A stretch of 64,000 nt of DNA from Koleobacter methoxysyntrophicus (lineage in GTDB: Bacteria; Bacillota; Thermosediminibacteria; Koleobacterales; Koleobacteraceae): assembly GCF_017301615.1 (NCBI RefSeq), contig NZ_CP059066.1, forward strand, positions 744,001-808,000, given 5' to 3'. This document shows positions 25,383-34,799 of this stretch, piece by piece. Position 1 is the first letter of the stretch; the number at the start of each line of letters is the position of its first letter. The notes beneath the pieces were generated by a model. That model was not told the origin of the DNA. It did no database searches and saw only the letters and a program-made list of their open reading frames with translations. The position numbers and the translations under genes are program-made.

Positions 25383-25711
25383 GCCAAAAAAATTGTTCAT
25401 ATACACCCAAAAAACCAAAATATCCTATAGAAATTTTAACTTAATTACCTGTTAGTGTCAAGCCCGTGGAATGTATTTTTCCTCCCTGCTACCTACTTAA
25501 ATTTACACTGCCTAAAGATTTTGTGTGATTATCTACCCTGAAAATAAAGTATTACCATTTTCATCCATGGGATGGTGAGGCCAGGGCTTCAAGAAAGTCT
25601 TGTGATAATGTCACCTTGTAGAGTATCGTAATAAAATGTCACCCTTTATGTATATTTTGACCGGGCCGGGAAACGCTATCTTTTTTTGCATTTCTTTATA
25701 CCTGTAATTAT
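25383..25711. other. Non-coding stretch with possible insertion-sequence debris
   Basis: No gene is supported here. Two AATGTCACC motifs (25607 and 25635) repeat 28 bases apart, a pattern sometimes seen at IS21-family ends, but there is no transposase. Otherwise AT-rich sequence. Confidence 0.25.
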
Positions 25712-25741
25712 TTGATTTTTCCCCTTGAATTAGGATATAAT
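25712..25741 (+). promoter_or_regulatory. Promoter of the second sigma-54 activator
   Basis: TTGATT (25712-25717) and a perfect TATAAT (25736-25741) are 18 bases apart. The promoter lies inside the upstream part of the open frame, which argues that translation starts later, at 25847. Confidence 0.6.
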
Positions 25742-25846
25742 TCTTTTAAGGTTACATCAGATAAAACATATAAACATAAGGATTCCAAAAAACAGGAGGC
25801 ACAAGGCAGCAGAGAGCAAATAATAAAAAAGGGGGAGGAAATTCCT

Positions 25847-27577
25847 ATGACCGAACTGTTAGGAAAACGCTACGAGGAACAGCTGCGGACGGCTTTTGAA
25901 GCAGCATATAACGGGATAGTCCTTGTAGACACCGATATACGCATCCTTGCATTAAATTCAGCTGCCGAGAAAATCCTGGGTATTTCAAAGCGAGAAGCTG
26001 TAGGACGATCGTTTCTTGAATTGGTACCCGAAAGCGGTTTCCCCGAAGTCCTGAGCCGGAAGAAAAGCCAGGCCGCTTGCAGTGTGAAAATAGGTGATAA
26101 GGTTTACCTTAGCAACAGGAGCCCGGTTATTGTTGACGGTGAACTGGTCGGTGCAGTGGCCGTTCTGCAGGATATTACGGAGTTAAACCGGATTAAATCC
26201 CAGCTTGAGGAAACGAGGAGATTAAAAAATATCCTCGAAGTAATTTTGGATTCCGCTTATGAAGGTATCGTGGTTGTCGATGAAAACGGAATTATCACAA
26301 TGTTCAATGATGCATACTGCCGATTCCTTAAAGTAAGGAAGGAAGACATGGTAGGCAGACACGTAACCGATGTCATTGAAAACACGAGAATGCACATTGT
26401 CGTAAAAACGGGTCAGCCGGAAATCCGTCAAATCCAACACATACAAGGCCATGATATGATATGTGACAGGATACCCATAAAGAAGGACGGAAAAATAATA
26501 GGCGCAGTAGGTAAGGTTTTATTCAGGGATGTTTCGGAAGTAGACGAGCTGCTTAAACAGACCGAACAGCTGAAGGAACAGCTGAAATATTACAAAAGAG
26601 AACTGGAAAATGAACGTAAAACGAGATACTCACTGGAGAACATTATCGGCGAAAGCCCCATGATGGCAAATTTGAAAGAACTGGTCAAAAAGGTTGCTAA
26701 AAGCCCTTCTACCGTGTTGATACGGGGTGAAAGCGGAACCGGAAAAGAACTTCTTGCCCATGCCATACACAACCTCAGTCCGAGACGGTCGTGCCCATTC
26801 GTGAAAGTCAACTGCGCTGCCGTTCCGGAAAACCTGCTGGAGTCTGAATTATTCGGGTACGAGGAAGGCGCTTTTACAGGGGCAAAAAAAGGCGGAAAAC
26901 CGGGAAAGTTTGAGCAGGCTCACGGAGGTACCATTTTTTTGGACGAAATCGGTGACATGCCGCTGAAAATGCAGATAAAAATCCTCCGGGTCCTCCAGGA
27001 AAAGGAAGTTGAGCGTTTGGGCAGTACAAAAACCATAAATGTTGATGTAAGGGTAATAGCCGCCACTAACAGGAATCTAGAAAGGTTGATTAATGAAAGG
27101 AAGTTCAGGGAAGACCTGTTCTACAGGCTAAACGTGGTCAACCTGGAAATACCCCCGCTGCGCGAAAGAAAGGAAGATATACCTCTGCTGGCTGACTTTC
27201 TGGTAAAAAAGTTATGTAAAAGCCTCGGTATAGGTGAAAAAAACATCAGCCAGTCCACATATAATGTGTTGCTTAGATACAAATGGCCGGGAAATGTCAG
27301 GGAGCTTGAAAATGCCCTGGAAAGGGCACTTAATGTAATTGACAGCGACATTATACAGCCGGAACATCTGCCGTATTATATACGCCAGTCCGGGAATTCA
27401 CTGAAAGATGGGGTATTTAACTTGAAGTCGATTGTTGAGGAAACCGAAAAGGAAACGATTAAGAGAGCGTTAAATGCTGCCGGTGGCAGTTCCCTGGAAG
27501 CAGCAAAACTGCTGGGAATAAGTAAATCTACCTTTTATGATAAACTTGCTAAATACGGGATAAAATGTTTCCGATAA
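25847..27577 (+). CDS. Sigma-54-dependent activator with two PAS domains
   Basis: About 576 residues from ATG 25847, which follows GGAGG by eight bases. Two PAS domains (about 15-120 and 135-245) are joined by a short linker, then a coiled coil, the AAA+ domain (GESGTGKELLAHAIHN, GAFTGA, FLDEIGDM, REDLFYRLNV) and a C-terminal Fis-type helix-turn-helix (EAAKLLGISKSTFYDKL). Three inverted-repeat sites and a -24/-12 promoter lie just downstream, so it most likely activates the permease-CoA transferase operon. PAS ligands may be short-chain acids or their CoA esters (inference). Confidence 0.93.
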   Translation: MTELLGKRYEEQLRTAFEAAYNGIVLVDTDIRILALNSAAEKILGISKREAVGRSFLELVPESGFPEVLSRKKSQAACSVKIGDKVYLSNRSPVIVDGELVGAVAVLQDITELNRIKSQLEETRRLKNILEVILDSAYEGIVVVDENGIITMFNDAYCRFLKVRKEDMVGRHVTDVIENTRMHIVVKTGQPEIRQIQHIQGHDMICDRIPIKKDGKIIGAVGKVLFRDVSEVDELLKQTEQLKEQLKYYKRELENERKTRYSLENIIGESPMMANLKELVKKVAKSPSTVLIRGESGTGKELLAHAIHNLSPRRSCPFVKVNCAAVPENLLESELFGYEEGAFTGAKKGGKPGKFEQAHGGTIFLDEIGDMPLKMQIKILRVLQEKEVERLGSTKTINVDVRVIAATNRNLERLINERKFREDLFYRLNVVNLEIPPLRERKEDIPLLADFLVKKLCKSLGIGEKNISQSTYNVLLRYKWPGNVRELENALERALNVIDSDIIQPEHLPYYIRQSGNSLKDGVFNLKSIVEETEKETIKRALNAAGGSSLEAAKLLGISKSTFYDKLAKYGIKCFR

Positions 27578-27673
27578 GCCGGAAAAAGTCCGTAAATCCG
27601 GAAACGGGAGCCAGTTTGCTGAATTCGTGCAATTGTCGTTTAATTCACAAAATTGTTTTCCGGAAAACCGGAA
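27569..27673 (+). promoter_or_regulatory. Three enhancer-type inverted repeats (TTCCGG-N4-CCGGAA)
   Basis: TTCCGA-TAAG-CCGGAA (27569-27584), GTCCGT-AAAT-CCGGAA (27588-27603) and TTCCGG-AAAA-CCGGAA (27658-27673) share one pattern with a 4-base centre; the third is perfect. The first overlaps the stop codon of the activator gene. Positioned 43-147 bases upstream of the -24/-12 promoter, they fit activator-binding sites. Confidence 0.7.
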
Positions 27674-27715
27674 TAATCGAATCGCTTACCGCCTGTAAAA
27701 ACAGGCTTTTTTTAT

Positions 27716-27731
27716 TGGCATTGAATTTGCG
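27716..27731 (+). promoter_or_regulatory. sigma-54 (-24/-12) promoter of the short-chain acid operon
   Basis: TGGCATTGAATTTGCG matches TGGCA-N7-TTGC with the correct 10-base gap between GG and GC. Transcription would start near 27742, 158 bases before the permease. Confidence 0.78.
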
Positions 27732-27899
27732 TGTTTTAAATCGTAAGTAAAAATTGAAAGGTTTTTAATATCAAGAATAGTAAGAATAGCAGTAAATGTA
27801 GGAATTATATTGGTTATTTTTGATAGAGGGGAGGGAGTTAAGGAGGTAGTTAATAGTTTTTTAAAAAACTAATAAAAGGAAAAGGAGTGATAAGTTCTA

Positions 27900-29189
27900 A
27901 TGTTTGGAATCATTCTTGGATTAGCCTTATTGATGTTTGTAACTATGAAGGGGGCCAGCATCCTTATTGCAGGGCCTGTACTTGCATTGGTTGTAGCCTT
28001 GTTCGGAAAAGTGCCTTTATTGGAGGCTTATTCAAAACACTTTATGGGCGGGGCTGCAGGTTACTTCGAATCGTGGTTCCCGACTTTTATGTTAGGCGCA
28101 ATCTTCGGGAAGATCATGGATGATACCGGTGCTGCCGAATCAATAGCCCATTTCATTACATCTAAAATCGGAAAGGAAAGGGCTATAATAGCCATAGTAG
28201 CTGCAACCGCAATTCTTACTTACGGAGGTATAAGCCTTTTTGTGGTAGTTTTCACCATGTATCCCCTTGCAATGGCAATGTTCAAGGAAGCAAACCTGCC
28301 TAAACGCCTCATCCCCGGCTGCATAGCATTAGGCGCCTTTACGTTCACCATGACGGCAATTCCCGGGACGCCGCAGATACAAAATATAATCCCCACCAAA
28401 TATTTTGGGACCGATGCCATGGCCGCCCCCATTGTCGGACTGGTAGCTGCAGTAATAATGGCAGTCGGCGGAACCTATTATATGTCAGTGCGGGCCAAAC
28501 AGGCAAAAGAAATGGGAGAAGGCTTTGTGCCCGGTCCAAAGGACGAACGTTACCTGCAGGAAGCAAAAAACGAGGCAAAAGACCTCCCAAATCCCGGATT
28601 AGCTTTAATTCCACTTCTTATTATACTATTTCTCCTTGACATATTAAAATTAAACATTGTAGTATCCCTTACGGGCGGCGTTCTGGCAGCTGTTATATTG
28701 TTCTTCAAGAAAATGCCTAACCCGCTGAACACCTTGAATCAGGGGGCTATAAGCTCACTTATAGCCATAATGAACACTGCAAGTGCTGTCGGTTTCGGAA
28801 CGGTCGTAAAGGTTGTACCGGGATTTAAGGACCTGGTAGACCTGCTTTCCCGTGTTTCCATGGGTAACGGCCTGGTATATGACGCGATTGCAACCAATAT
28901 ACTGGCTGGCTCCACCGGTTCCGCATCCGGCGGTATGAGCATTGCCCTAGAGGCAATGGCAGAAAAGTTCCTGGCAACCGGTGCCGACCCTGAGCTTCTG
29001 CACCGTGTAGCTTCCCTGGCATCGGGCGGTCTCGATACCCTTCCTCACAACGGTGCGGTATTAACACTCCTGGCAGTGTGCGGTTTGACCCATAAGGATT
29101 CTTACAGAGATATATTTGTTGTCTCGCTACTGATCCCGATTTTATCGGTTATTGCCGCAATTATCCTGGGAAGTATGGGTATTAAATAA
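27900..29189 (+). CDS. GntP-family permease
   Basis: About 429 residues with around 12 hydrophobic helices. FMLGAIFGKIMDDTGAAESIA and FVVVFTMYPLAMAMF, LIPGCIALGAFTFTMTAIPGTPQIQN and LAGSTGSASGGMSIALEAM are characteristic of GntP-type carboxylate:proton symporters, the family containing gluconate and D-beta-hydroxybutyrate permeases. Its place before a CoA-transferase and hydroxybutyryl-CoA dehydrogenase suggests import of hydroxybutyrate or another short-chain acid. GGAGTGA precedes the ATG. It is the first gene of the sigma-54-controlled operon. Confidence 0.85.
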   Translation: MFGIILGLALLMFVTMKGASILIAGPVLALVVALFGKVPLLEAYSKHFMGGAAGYFESWFPTFMLGAIFGKIMDDTGAAESIAHFITSKIGKERAIIAIVAATAILTYGGISLFVVVFTMYPLAMAMFKEANLPKRLIPGCIALGAFTFTMTAIPGTPQIQNIIPTKYFGTDAMAAPIVGLVAAVIMAVGGTYYMSVRAKQAKEMGEGFVPGPKDERYLQEAKNEAKDLPNPGLALIPLLIILFLLDILKLNIVVSLTGGVLAAVILFFKKMPNPLNTLNQGAISSLIAIMNTASAVGFGTVVKVVPGFKDLVDLLSRVSMGNGLVYDAIATNILAGSTGSASGGMSIALEAMAEKFLATGADPELLHRVASLASGGLDTLPHNGAVLTLLAVCGLTHKDSYRDIFVVSLLIPILSVIAAIILGSMGIK

Positions 29190-29255
29190 TCAGGATATTT
29201 CATCGGGGCGCTTTTACGGCGCCCTCAATACTGATATTGAAAGGGGAATACTTAT

Positions 29256-30818
29256 ATGGCCGTAAAGTTTTTATCTGCAAAAGAAGCCGTAAAATTCATC
29301 AAAGACGGCGACACCCTGGCCTGTGAGGGCTTTGTCGGCAACGGTCACCCGGAAGAACTTACAAAGGCTTTAGAAAAGCTTTATTTGGAAACGGGTTCAC
29401 CGAGGGAGCTTACCATAGTATATGCAGCCGGACAGGGTGACGGTAAAGAAAGGGGTATGAACCACCTGGCTCACGACGGACTTGTAAAAAGGGTAATAGG
29501 AGGGCATTGGAACCTGGCCCCTAAACTTGGAAAGATGGCTGTTGACAACAAAATCGAAGCCTATAACCTGCCCCAGGGTGTTATATCCCATCTGTTCAGG
29601 GAAATTGCAGCAAAACGCCCGGGCCTTATAACCCACGTCGGACTGAAAACCTTCGTTGACCCCAGGGTAGAGGGTGGAAAACTCAATTCGGTTACTAAAG
29701 AGGATATAGTGAAAGTAATAAACATTGACGGTCAGGAAAGGCTCTTCTATAAATGCTTTCCTATCAATGTGGCATTTATTCGGGGGACTACTGCTGACGA
29801 ACGTGGTAATATCAGCCTGGAAAAGGAAGCAAATACACTGGAAGTTTTGTCTATTGCTCAAGCTGTAAAAAATTGCGGTGGAACAGTAATAGTGCAGGTA
29901 GAAAGGGTTGCCAAAGCAGGAACTTTAGAACTTAGTAAGGTGAAAATTCCGGGAATACTTGTCGATATAGTTGTAGTCGCTGAACCCGAAAATCATGTTC
30001 AAACCTTCGGTGAAATCTACAACCCGTCCTACACCGGCGAAATTAGGATCCCTGCAGGTCGGATACCGCCCATACCGCTGGATGAACGCAAAGTTATAGC
30101 AAGACGGGCCTCCTTTGAACTCTATCCCGACACCGTAGTAAATTTAGGTATAGGGGTCCCTGAGGCTGTTGCAGCAGTCGCCTTTGAAGAAGGTATGGGT
30201 GATTACATGACCCTTACCGTCGAATCCGGCCCAATCGGAGGTATTCCCGCCGGCGGGTTGAGCTTCGGTGCAGCTGTTAATCCCGATTGTATTATCGATC
30301 AGCCCTATCAGTTCGATTTTTACGACGGGGGCGGCATAGACATTGCCTTCCTGGGCATGGCCCAGATGGATGCTGCGGGCAATGTAAATGTAAGCAGATT
30401 TGGACCGAGAATTGCCGGCTGCGGCGGGTTTATAAACATTACACAGAATGCAAAAAAGGTTATTTTCTGCGGTACCTTTACAGCAGGGGGTGCTGAATAT
30501 TCAATAGAAAATGGCAGTCTTAAAATACTGAAAGAAGGCAGGTTTAAAAAAATACTGGCAAATGTAGAGCAGATAACCTTCAGCGGTGAATACGCCAGGG
30601 AACAGGGTCAAACGGTTAAATATATAACCGAACGTGCAGTTTTTGAACTAAAGGCAGATGGCATATGGTTGACCGAAATAGCCCCTGGAGTAGACCTTGA
30701 AAAACACATACTTGCACAGATGGATTTTGAACCAAAAATTCAAAGCGATTTAAAGACAATGGACAAAAGAATATTTTCGGAAGGCCCCATGAATATTCAC
30801 AGTAACAATAAAAAATAG
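29256..30818 (+). CDS. Acyl-CoA:carboxylate CoA-transferase (fused alpha-beta)
   Basis: About 520 residues, both halves of family I CoA-transferase in one chain: [18 protein letters not shown] in the alpha part, and [15 protein letters not shown] in the beta part, whose Glu in ESG carries the CoA thioester. Length and layout match YdiF-type propionate, acetoacetate or butyrate CoA-transferases. It would activate the imported acid by taking CoA from another acyl-CoA. The gene follows the permease by 66 bases, with a GGGCGC/GCGCCC hairpin (29206-29224) between them. AGGGGAAT precedes the ATG. Confidence 0.9.
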   Translation: MAVKFLSAKEAVKFIKDGDTLACEGFVGNGHPEELTKALEKLYLETGSPRELTIVYAAGQGDGKERGMNHLAHDGLVKRVIGGHWNLAPKLGKMAVDNKIEAYNLPQGVISHLFREIAAKRPGLITHVGLKTFVDPRVEGGKLNSVTKEDIVKVINIDGQERLFYKCFPINVAFIRGTTADERGNISLEKEANTLEVLSIAQAVKNCGGTVIVQVERVAKAGTLELSKVKIPGILVDIVVVAEPENHVQTFGEIYNPSYTGEIRIPAGRIPPIPLDERKVIARRASFELYPDTVVNLGIGVPEAVAAVAFEEGMGDYMTLTVESGPIGGIPAGGLSFGAAVNPDCIIDQPYQFDFYDGGGIDIAFLGMAQMDAAGNVNVSRFGPRIAGCGGFINITQNAKKVIFCGTFTAGGAEYSIENGSLKILKEGRFKKILANVEQITFSGEYAREQGQTVKYITERAVFELKADGIWLTEIAPGVDLEKHILAQMDFEPKIQSDLKTMDKRIFSEGPMNIHSNNKK

Positions 30819-30844
30819 GATAATACCACTAGTCCAGTTCAAAT

Positions 30845-30906
30845 TTTGGCAGGCAGCCTGTAAAACTGACGGCATCCCCATTGAATATTTGCAGGCAGCC
30901 TGCAAA
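30845..30906. repeat. Two palindromes 42 bp apart, before the dehydrogenase gene
   Basis: TTTGCAGGCAGCCTGCAAA (30888-30906) is a perfect 19-bp palindrome. A near copy, GGCAGGCAGCCTGT flanked by T and A runs, is centred at 30855, 42 bases upstream, close to four DNA helical turns. Such spacing suits a dimeric protein binding one face. A hairpin role is also possible. Confidence 0.6.
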
Positions 30907-30962
30907 ATCAATGAGCTTAAAGGGTTTACCGCATGTCAGAACTCATAAAGGAGGGACTTGTC

Positions 30963-31802
30963 TTGAAAGTTGGTATCATAGGTGCCGGCACAATGGGTTC
31001 AGGTATTGCACAGGTTTTTGCTCAAGGTGGTTACAGGGTTGTTTTAAGGGATATAAACAGTGATTTAATACAGAAAGGAATAAATACTATAGCAAAGAAT
31101 CTGCAGCGGAACGTTGAAAAAGGGAAAATTACAGCCGAAAAAAGAGATGAAATTTTAAACAGGATGCAGGGGAGCGAGGATATAGAAGAACTGAAGGATT
31201 GTTTTCTGGTTGTAGAAGCCGCTACGGAGAATATGGAAATTAAGAAGGATATATTCAGACTCCTTGATAAAACATGTAAAGAAGATACAATACTAGCTTC
31301 CAATACCTCTTCCCTGTCAATTACCGAACTCGGCAGCGTAACCAAGCGGCCGGATAGGGTTATAGGAATGCATTTTTTTAACCCAGTTCCGGTTATGAAG
31401 CTGGTTGAAGTTATAAAGGGCATTAAAACCTCAGAAGAAGTAAAACAAAAGATAATACAGATTTCGAAAGAAATAGGAAAAACCCCTGTAGAAGTGGCCG
31501 AAGCCCCGGGGTTTTTGGTCAATCGGATACTCGTTCCGATGATAAACGAAGCAGTAGGAATCCTGGCCGATGGAGTTGCTTCTGCGGAAGATATAGACGA
31601 AGCAATGAAATTAGGGGCGAATCATCCTATAGGGCCGTTAGCCCTTGCCGATTTAATAGGAAATGATGTATGCCTTGCTATAATGGAAGTTTTATACAAA
31701 GAATTTGGAGACCCGAAATACAGGCCACATCCTCTGCTACGTAAAATGGTAAGAGGAGGGCTGTTAGGAAGAAAAACCGGCAAAGGCTTTTATTCATATT
31801 GA
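30963..31802 (+). CDS. hbd: 3-hydroxybutyryl-CoA dehydrogenase
   Basis: About 280 residues: Rossmann motif [14 protein letters not shown], the conserved [27 protein letters not shown] with the catalytic His, and a C-terminal dimerisation domain [18 protein letters not shown]. It interconverts 3-hydroxybutyryl-CoA and acetoacetyl-CoA with NAD(P). TTG at 30963 has AAGGAGGG seven bases upstream, better than the ATG at 30933. Position in the operon suggests oxidation of imported hydroxybutyrate after CoA transfer. Confidence 0.93.
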   Translation: MKVGIIGAGTMGSGIAQVFAQGGYRVVLRDINSDLIQKGINTIAKNLQRNVEKGKITAEKRDEILNRMQGSEDIEELKDCFLVVEAATENMEIKKDIFRLLDKTCKEDTILASNTSSLSITELGSVTKRPDRVIGMHFFNPVPVMKLVEVIKGIKTSEEVKQKIIQISKEIGKTPVEVAEAPGFLVNRILVPMINEAVGILADGVASAEDIDEAMKLGANHPIGPLALADLIGNDVCLAIMEVLYKEFGDPKYRPHPLLRKMVRGGLLGRKTGKGFYSY

Positions 31803-31865
31803 TGCAATAAAGGTATTTTGATACCATAAAGGCATCAGATTACTTTACCTAGGGGGTGTTAGTCT

Positions 31866-32465
31866 ATGAATGTTTTAGCCATAAATGGAAGCCCAAAGAT
31901 TAGGGGAACAGCAGCTCTGCTTAAAAAGGCGATGGAGGGAGCAGAAAAAATTGAAGGGATAACAGCTGAATTAGTAAATCTATGCGAATACAGGATCGCG
32001 CAATGTGAAGGGTGCAACACCTGCTTGAAAAAACCCTGTCCGATAAATGATGACATGGAAAAAATAAACGAAAAACTGTTAGCAGCAGATGGAATTATTA
32101 TAGGCTCACCTTCACATTTCGCCAATGTAACTGGGCTTCTAAAAAATTTCTTTGACAGAACAAGGTACCTAAAGATGTCGGGTATGAAGTTGAAAAATAA
32201 AATCCTTTCTGCTGTTATCACTTCAGGGCTTATACACGGCGGTTCTGACCCGGTAATTCAAGCTATCAACAACTTCGGGTTAATACACGGTATGATAATC
32301 GTTGGGGTCGCTGCCAGTCCTGTTTTAGATCCGATTTATCCTGTAGCAACCCTGCAAAAGGAAAGAAAAATGTTTAGAGATATAACTGAGGATGAATTTG
32401 CTATGAAGATAGCAGAAGAATTAGGAAAAAGGGTAGCTGAAATAGTTGTTAAATTGTCAAAATAA
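31866..32465 (+). CDS. NADPH-dependent FMN reductase / flavodoxin-fold protein with CxxC
   Basis: About 199 residues. LAINGSPKIRGTAALLKKA is the FMN phosphate loop, GSPSHFANVTGLLKNFFDR a typical isoflavin site. CEGCNTCLKKPCPINDDM adds cysteines seen in multimeric flavodoxin-fold (iron-sulfur flavoprotein) family members, where they can hold a 4Fe-4S cluster. It presumably moves electrons in this anaerobic oxidation pathway. A GGGGGTG leader precedes the ATG. Confidence 0.82.
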   Translation: MNVLAINGSPKIRGTAALLKKAMEGAEKIEGITAELVNLCEYRIAQCEGCNTCLKKPCPINDDMEKINEKLLAADGIIIGSPSHFANVTGLLKNFFDRTRYLKMSGMKLKNKILSAVITSGLIHGGSDPVIQAINNFGLIHGMIIVGVAASPVLDPIYPVATLQKERKMFRDITEDEFAMKIAEELGKRVAEIVVKLSK

Positions 32466-32503
32466 ACACCTATACTTGACAAATAACAATCTTACAAATC
32501 ACT

Positions 32504-32530
32504 ATCTTATCAATCTTATCAATCTTATCA
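32504..32530 (+). repeat. Three tandem 9-bp repeats (ATCTTATCA)
   Basis: ATCTTATCA occurs three times head to tail in the 258-base gap before the SDR gene. A related TCTTA lies nearby. Simple tandem duplication is the likely origin; a binding-site role is possible but unsupported. Confidence 0.7.
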
Positions 32531-32723
32531 ATGAAAATAGATTTTCTAAAACTTTTAATGCACCGTCTCAGATAACCTTTCACATTTTCTTATCATTTTA
32601 CTCAGTGTTTGTTTTTATCTCAAATCGTTTTAAAGATAAGCATTTATGAATCAATAATTAAACCGTCTTGTATCAAATCTTTCTATAATTTGAAAATAAT
32701 TGAAAAAGAGGAGGAATCAGATA

Positions 32724-33464
32724 ATGAGGCTAGAAGGGAAAGTTGCAATAATAACCGGTTCCGGCAGGGGTATAGGTAAGGCAACAGCGGTAAAGTTTGC
32801 ACAAGAAGGTGCAAGGGTAGTAGTATGTGATGTAAATCTGGAAGATGCTGCTAAAACGGCTGAAAAAATCAAGGAGTTAGGAGGTGAGGCATTAGCTCTT
32901 AAGATAGATGTAACAAGGATAGAGGAAGTTGAAGAGATGGTACAAAAAACCGTCAATGAGTTTAAAAAATTAGATATTCTGGTAAATAATGCCGGTATAA
33001 CGGCCGATGCCAAACTAGTTAAAATGACTCAGGAGCAATTTGATAAAGTGATATCGGTAAATTTAAAGGGTGTATTTAACTGTGGCCAGGCAGCGGCAAA
33101 GGTTATGGTAGAACAGGGAAACGGAGTTATATTAAATGCAGCATCGGTTGTAGGGCTGTACGGCAACTTCGGACAGACCAACTATGCTGCAACAAAATTC
33201 GGTGTAATCGGAATGACAAAAACCTGGGCCAAGGAATTAGGACCTAAGGGTATAAGGGTTAATGCCGTAGCACCGGGTTTCATAGTGACACCAATGACGG
33301 AAAAAATGCCCGAAAAGGTATTGGAAATGATGAAGGAAAAGGCACCATTAAAGAGGCTGGGTACAGCCGAAGATGTGGCTAATGCTTACGCATTTTTAGC
33401 TTCGGATGAAGCAAGCTTTATAACAGGCGCCGTTTTAAGTGTTGACGGTGGAATAGTTCTTTGA
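32724..33464 (+). CDS. SDR-family 3-oxoacyl reductase / 3-hydroxybutyrate dehydrogenase-like
   Basis: About 246 residues from ATG 32724, which GAGGAGG precedes. GSGRGIGKATA is the cofactor loop, LVNNAGI and the triad S (AASVVG), YAATK with Tyr and Lys are present, and FITGAVLSVDGG ends the chain. The family includes FabG, PhaB acetoacetyl-CoA reductase and D-3-hydroxybutyrate dehydrogenase. With Hbd and thiolase nearby, the last two are more likely than fatty-acid synthesis. It may use the opposite stereoisomer to Hbd. Confidence 0.9.
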   Translation: MRLEGKVAIITGSGRGIGKATAVKFAQEGARVVVCDVNLEDAAKTAEKIKELGGEALALKIDVTRIEEVEEMVQKTVNEFKKLDILVNNAGITADAKLVKMTQEQFDKVISVNLKGVFNCGQAAAKVMVEQGNGVILNAASVVGLYGNFGQTNYAATKFGVIGMTKTWAKELGPKGIRVNAVAPGFIVTPMTEKMPEKVLEMMKEKAPLKRLGTAEDVANAYAFLASDEASFITGAVLSVDGGIVL

Positions 33465-33479
33465 TAAGGGGGATTCTAT

Positions 33480-34664
33480 ATGGGTGTAAGTGTAATCGGA
33501 ACGTACCACACTAAAGTCGGGCGTCTGGACGATAGTCTGTATGAACTGCTGGTCAAAGCTGGCAAAGGGGCTTTAGAAGATGCCGGTGTGGAGGCTAAAG
33601 ATATCGGCGGAATCTGGGTCGGAAACTACAGTGGGGGCGGATTCAATAATCAGGAACACCTTGCTCCTTATGCCCTTGAAATTGACCCTGAACTGCGTTT
33701 TATCCCGGCAGTCAGGGTTGAAAACGCCTGTGCGTCCGGTTCTGCTGCAATCGAGGGTGCAAAAAACGCTATTGAATCAGGGGAAGTAGATTTTGCTTTG
33801 GTTATTGGAGTAGAGAAGATGACTTCCCTCGATACAAAAGGCGTAACCAAAACCCTTGCTATGGCTTCTTTCTGGCCGGAAGAAGGCGCTAAAGGAGTAA
33901 CCTTCCCGGGTTTATTTGCTGAATATGCAAAGGGTTACAAAGACAGGTACGGTTTTTCCGATGAAGAACTGCGAACGATGCTTGCAAAAGTGGCAGCAAA
34001 AAACCATACCAATGCTGCTGCTAATCCATTAGCCCAACGGCCGTGGAAATGCAGCTATGAAGATATACTGAACCTTCCGGATGAAAAAAACCCTGTGATT
34101 GCCGCCCCTTTAAGGCTGTATGACTGCTCGCTAGTTTCAGACGGAGCTGCAGCGTTAGTCCTGACTACTACCGAAAGAGCCAGGAAACTGAAAGATAAGG
34201 TTGTAGAAATATCGGCTCTGGTCCATACTACGGATTACCTAGCCCTTAAAAAAAGGTCGAATTCAGAGTTTGAAGCAGGTAAACGTGCCATTCATAGAGC
34301 CTATGAAATGGCCGGCATAACTGTAGATGACCTGGATTTTGCCGAAGTCCACGACTGTTTTACAATCGCCGAAATACTAGCATATGAGGCTATGGGTCTT
34401 GCACCTGACGGCAAAGGGTGGACATTGCTGGATGATGGAATTGTAGAGGTCGGAGGTAAATTACCTGTAAACCCATCCGGCGGCTTGAAAGCCAAGGGCC
34501 ATCCAGTAGGTGCTACGGGAGCATCCATGGCCGTGCTGGCAGCAAGGCAGCTGTTGGGTGATGCGATTGGTCACCAGGTAAGCGGTGCAGAAATCGGCTT
34601 AACCTTTAACATAGGCGGAAGCGCTGCAAGCAATTATGCCCTGGTATTTAAAAGGGTAAAATAA
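33480..34664 (+). CDS. Acetyl-CoA acetyltransferase (thiolase, SCP-x/archaeal type)
   Basis: About 394 residues. The nucleophilic cysteine is in VENACASGSAA; HDCFTIAE carries the catalytic His and NPSGGLKAKGHPVGATG the second cysteine-activating loop. The family resembles the archaeal and SCP2-type thiolases that work on acetoacetyl-CoA or longer 3-ketoacyl-CoA. It follows the SDR gene by 15 bases. It would cut acetoacetyl-CoA to two acetyl-CoA, completing hydroxybutyrate use. HxGH at KGHPVG is intact. Confidence 0.9.
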   Translation: MGVSVIGTYHTKVGRLDDSLYELLVKAGKGALEDAGVEAKDIGGIWVGNYSGGGFNNQEHLAPYALEIDPELRFIPAVRVENACASGSAAIEGAKNAIESGEVDFALVIGVEKMTSLDTKGVTKTLAMASFWPEEGAKGVTFPGLFAEYAKGYKDRYGFSDEELRTMLAKVAAKNHTNAAANPLAQRPWKCSYEDILNLPDEKNPVIAAPLRLYDCSLVSDGAAALVLTTTERARKLKDKVVEISALVHTTDYLALKKRSNSEFEAGKRAIHRAYEMAGITVDDLDFAEVHDCFTIAEILAYEAMGLAPDGKGWTLLDDGIVEVGGKLPVNPSGGLKAKGHPVGATGASMAVLAARQLLGDAIGHQVSGAEIGLTFNIGGSAASNYALVFKRVK

Positions 34665-34702
34665 TTCTAATAGGTAAATAAAGCTAAAAATCCCTCTAAT
34701 TC

Positions 34703-34735
34703 AAAAGCTGCTAATGCTTTAGCAGCTTTTATTTT
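34703..34735 (+). terminator. Terminator of the short-chain acid operon
   Basis: AAAGCTGCTAA and TTTAGCAGCTTT form an 11-bp stem with a short TGC loop, followed by TTATTTTAT. It lies 40 bases after the thiolase stop. Confidence 0.8.
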
Positions 34736-34799
34736 ATACATTTGTTAAATCCCTCTATATTTCTTGGTATATTGCTTCCATTCATAATTTCTTTCTCTT

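Noticed and set aside
25607-25643. IS21-type terminal repeats
   Set aside because: Only two 9-base matches with no transposase or clear inverted end; not enough to call an element.
27717-27730. Reading the second -24/-12 site as a chance match
   Set aside because: The GG-GC spacing is exact, three enhancer repeats lie just upstream and an activator gene precedes it, so a real promoter is better supported.
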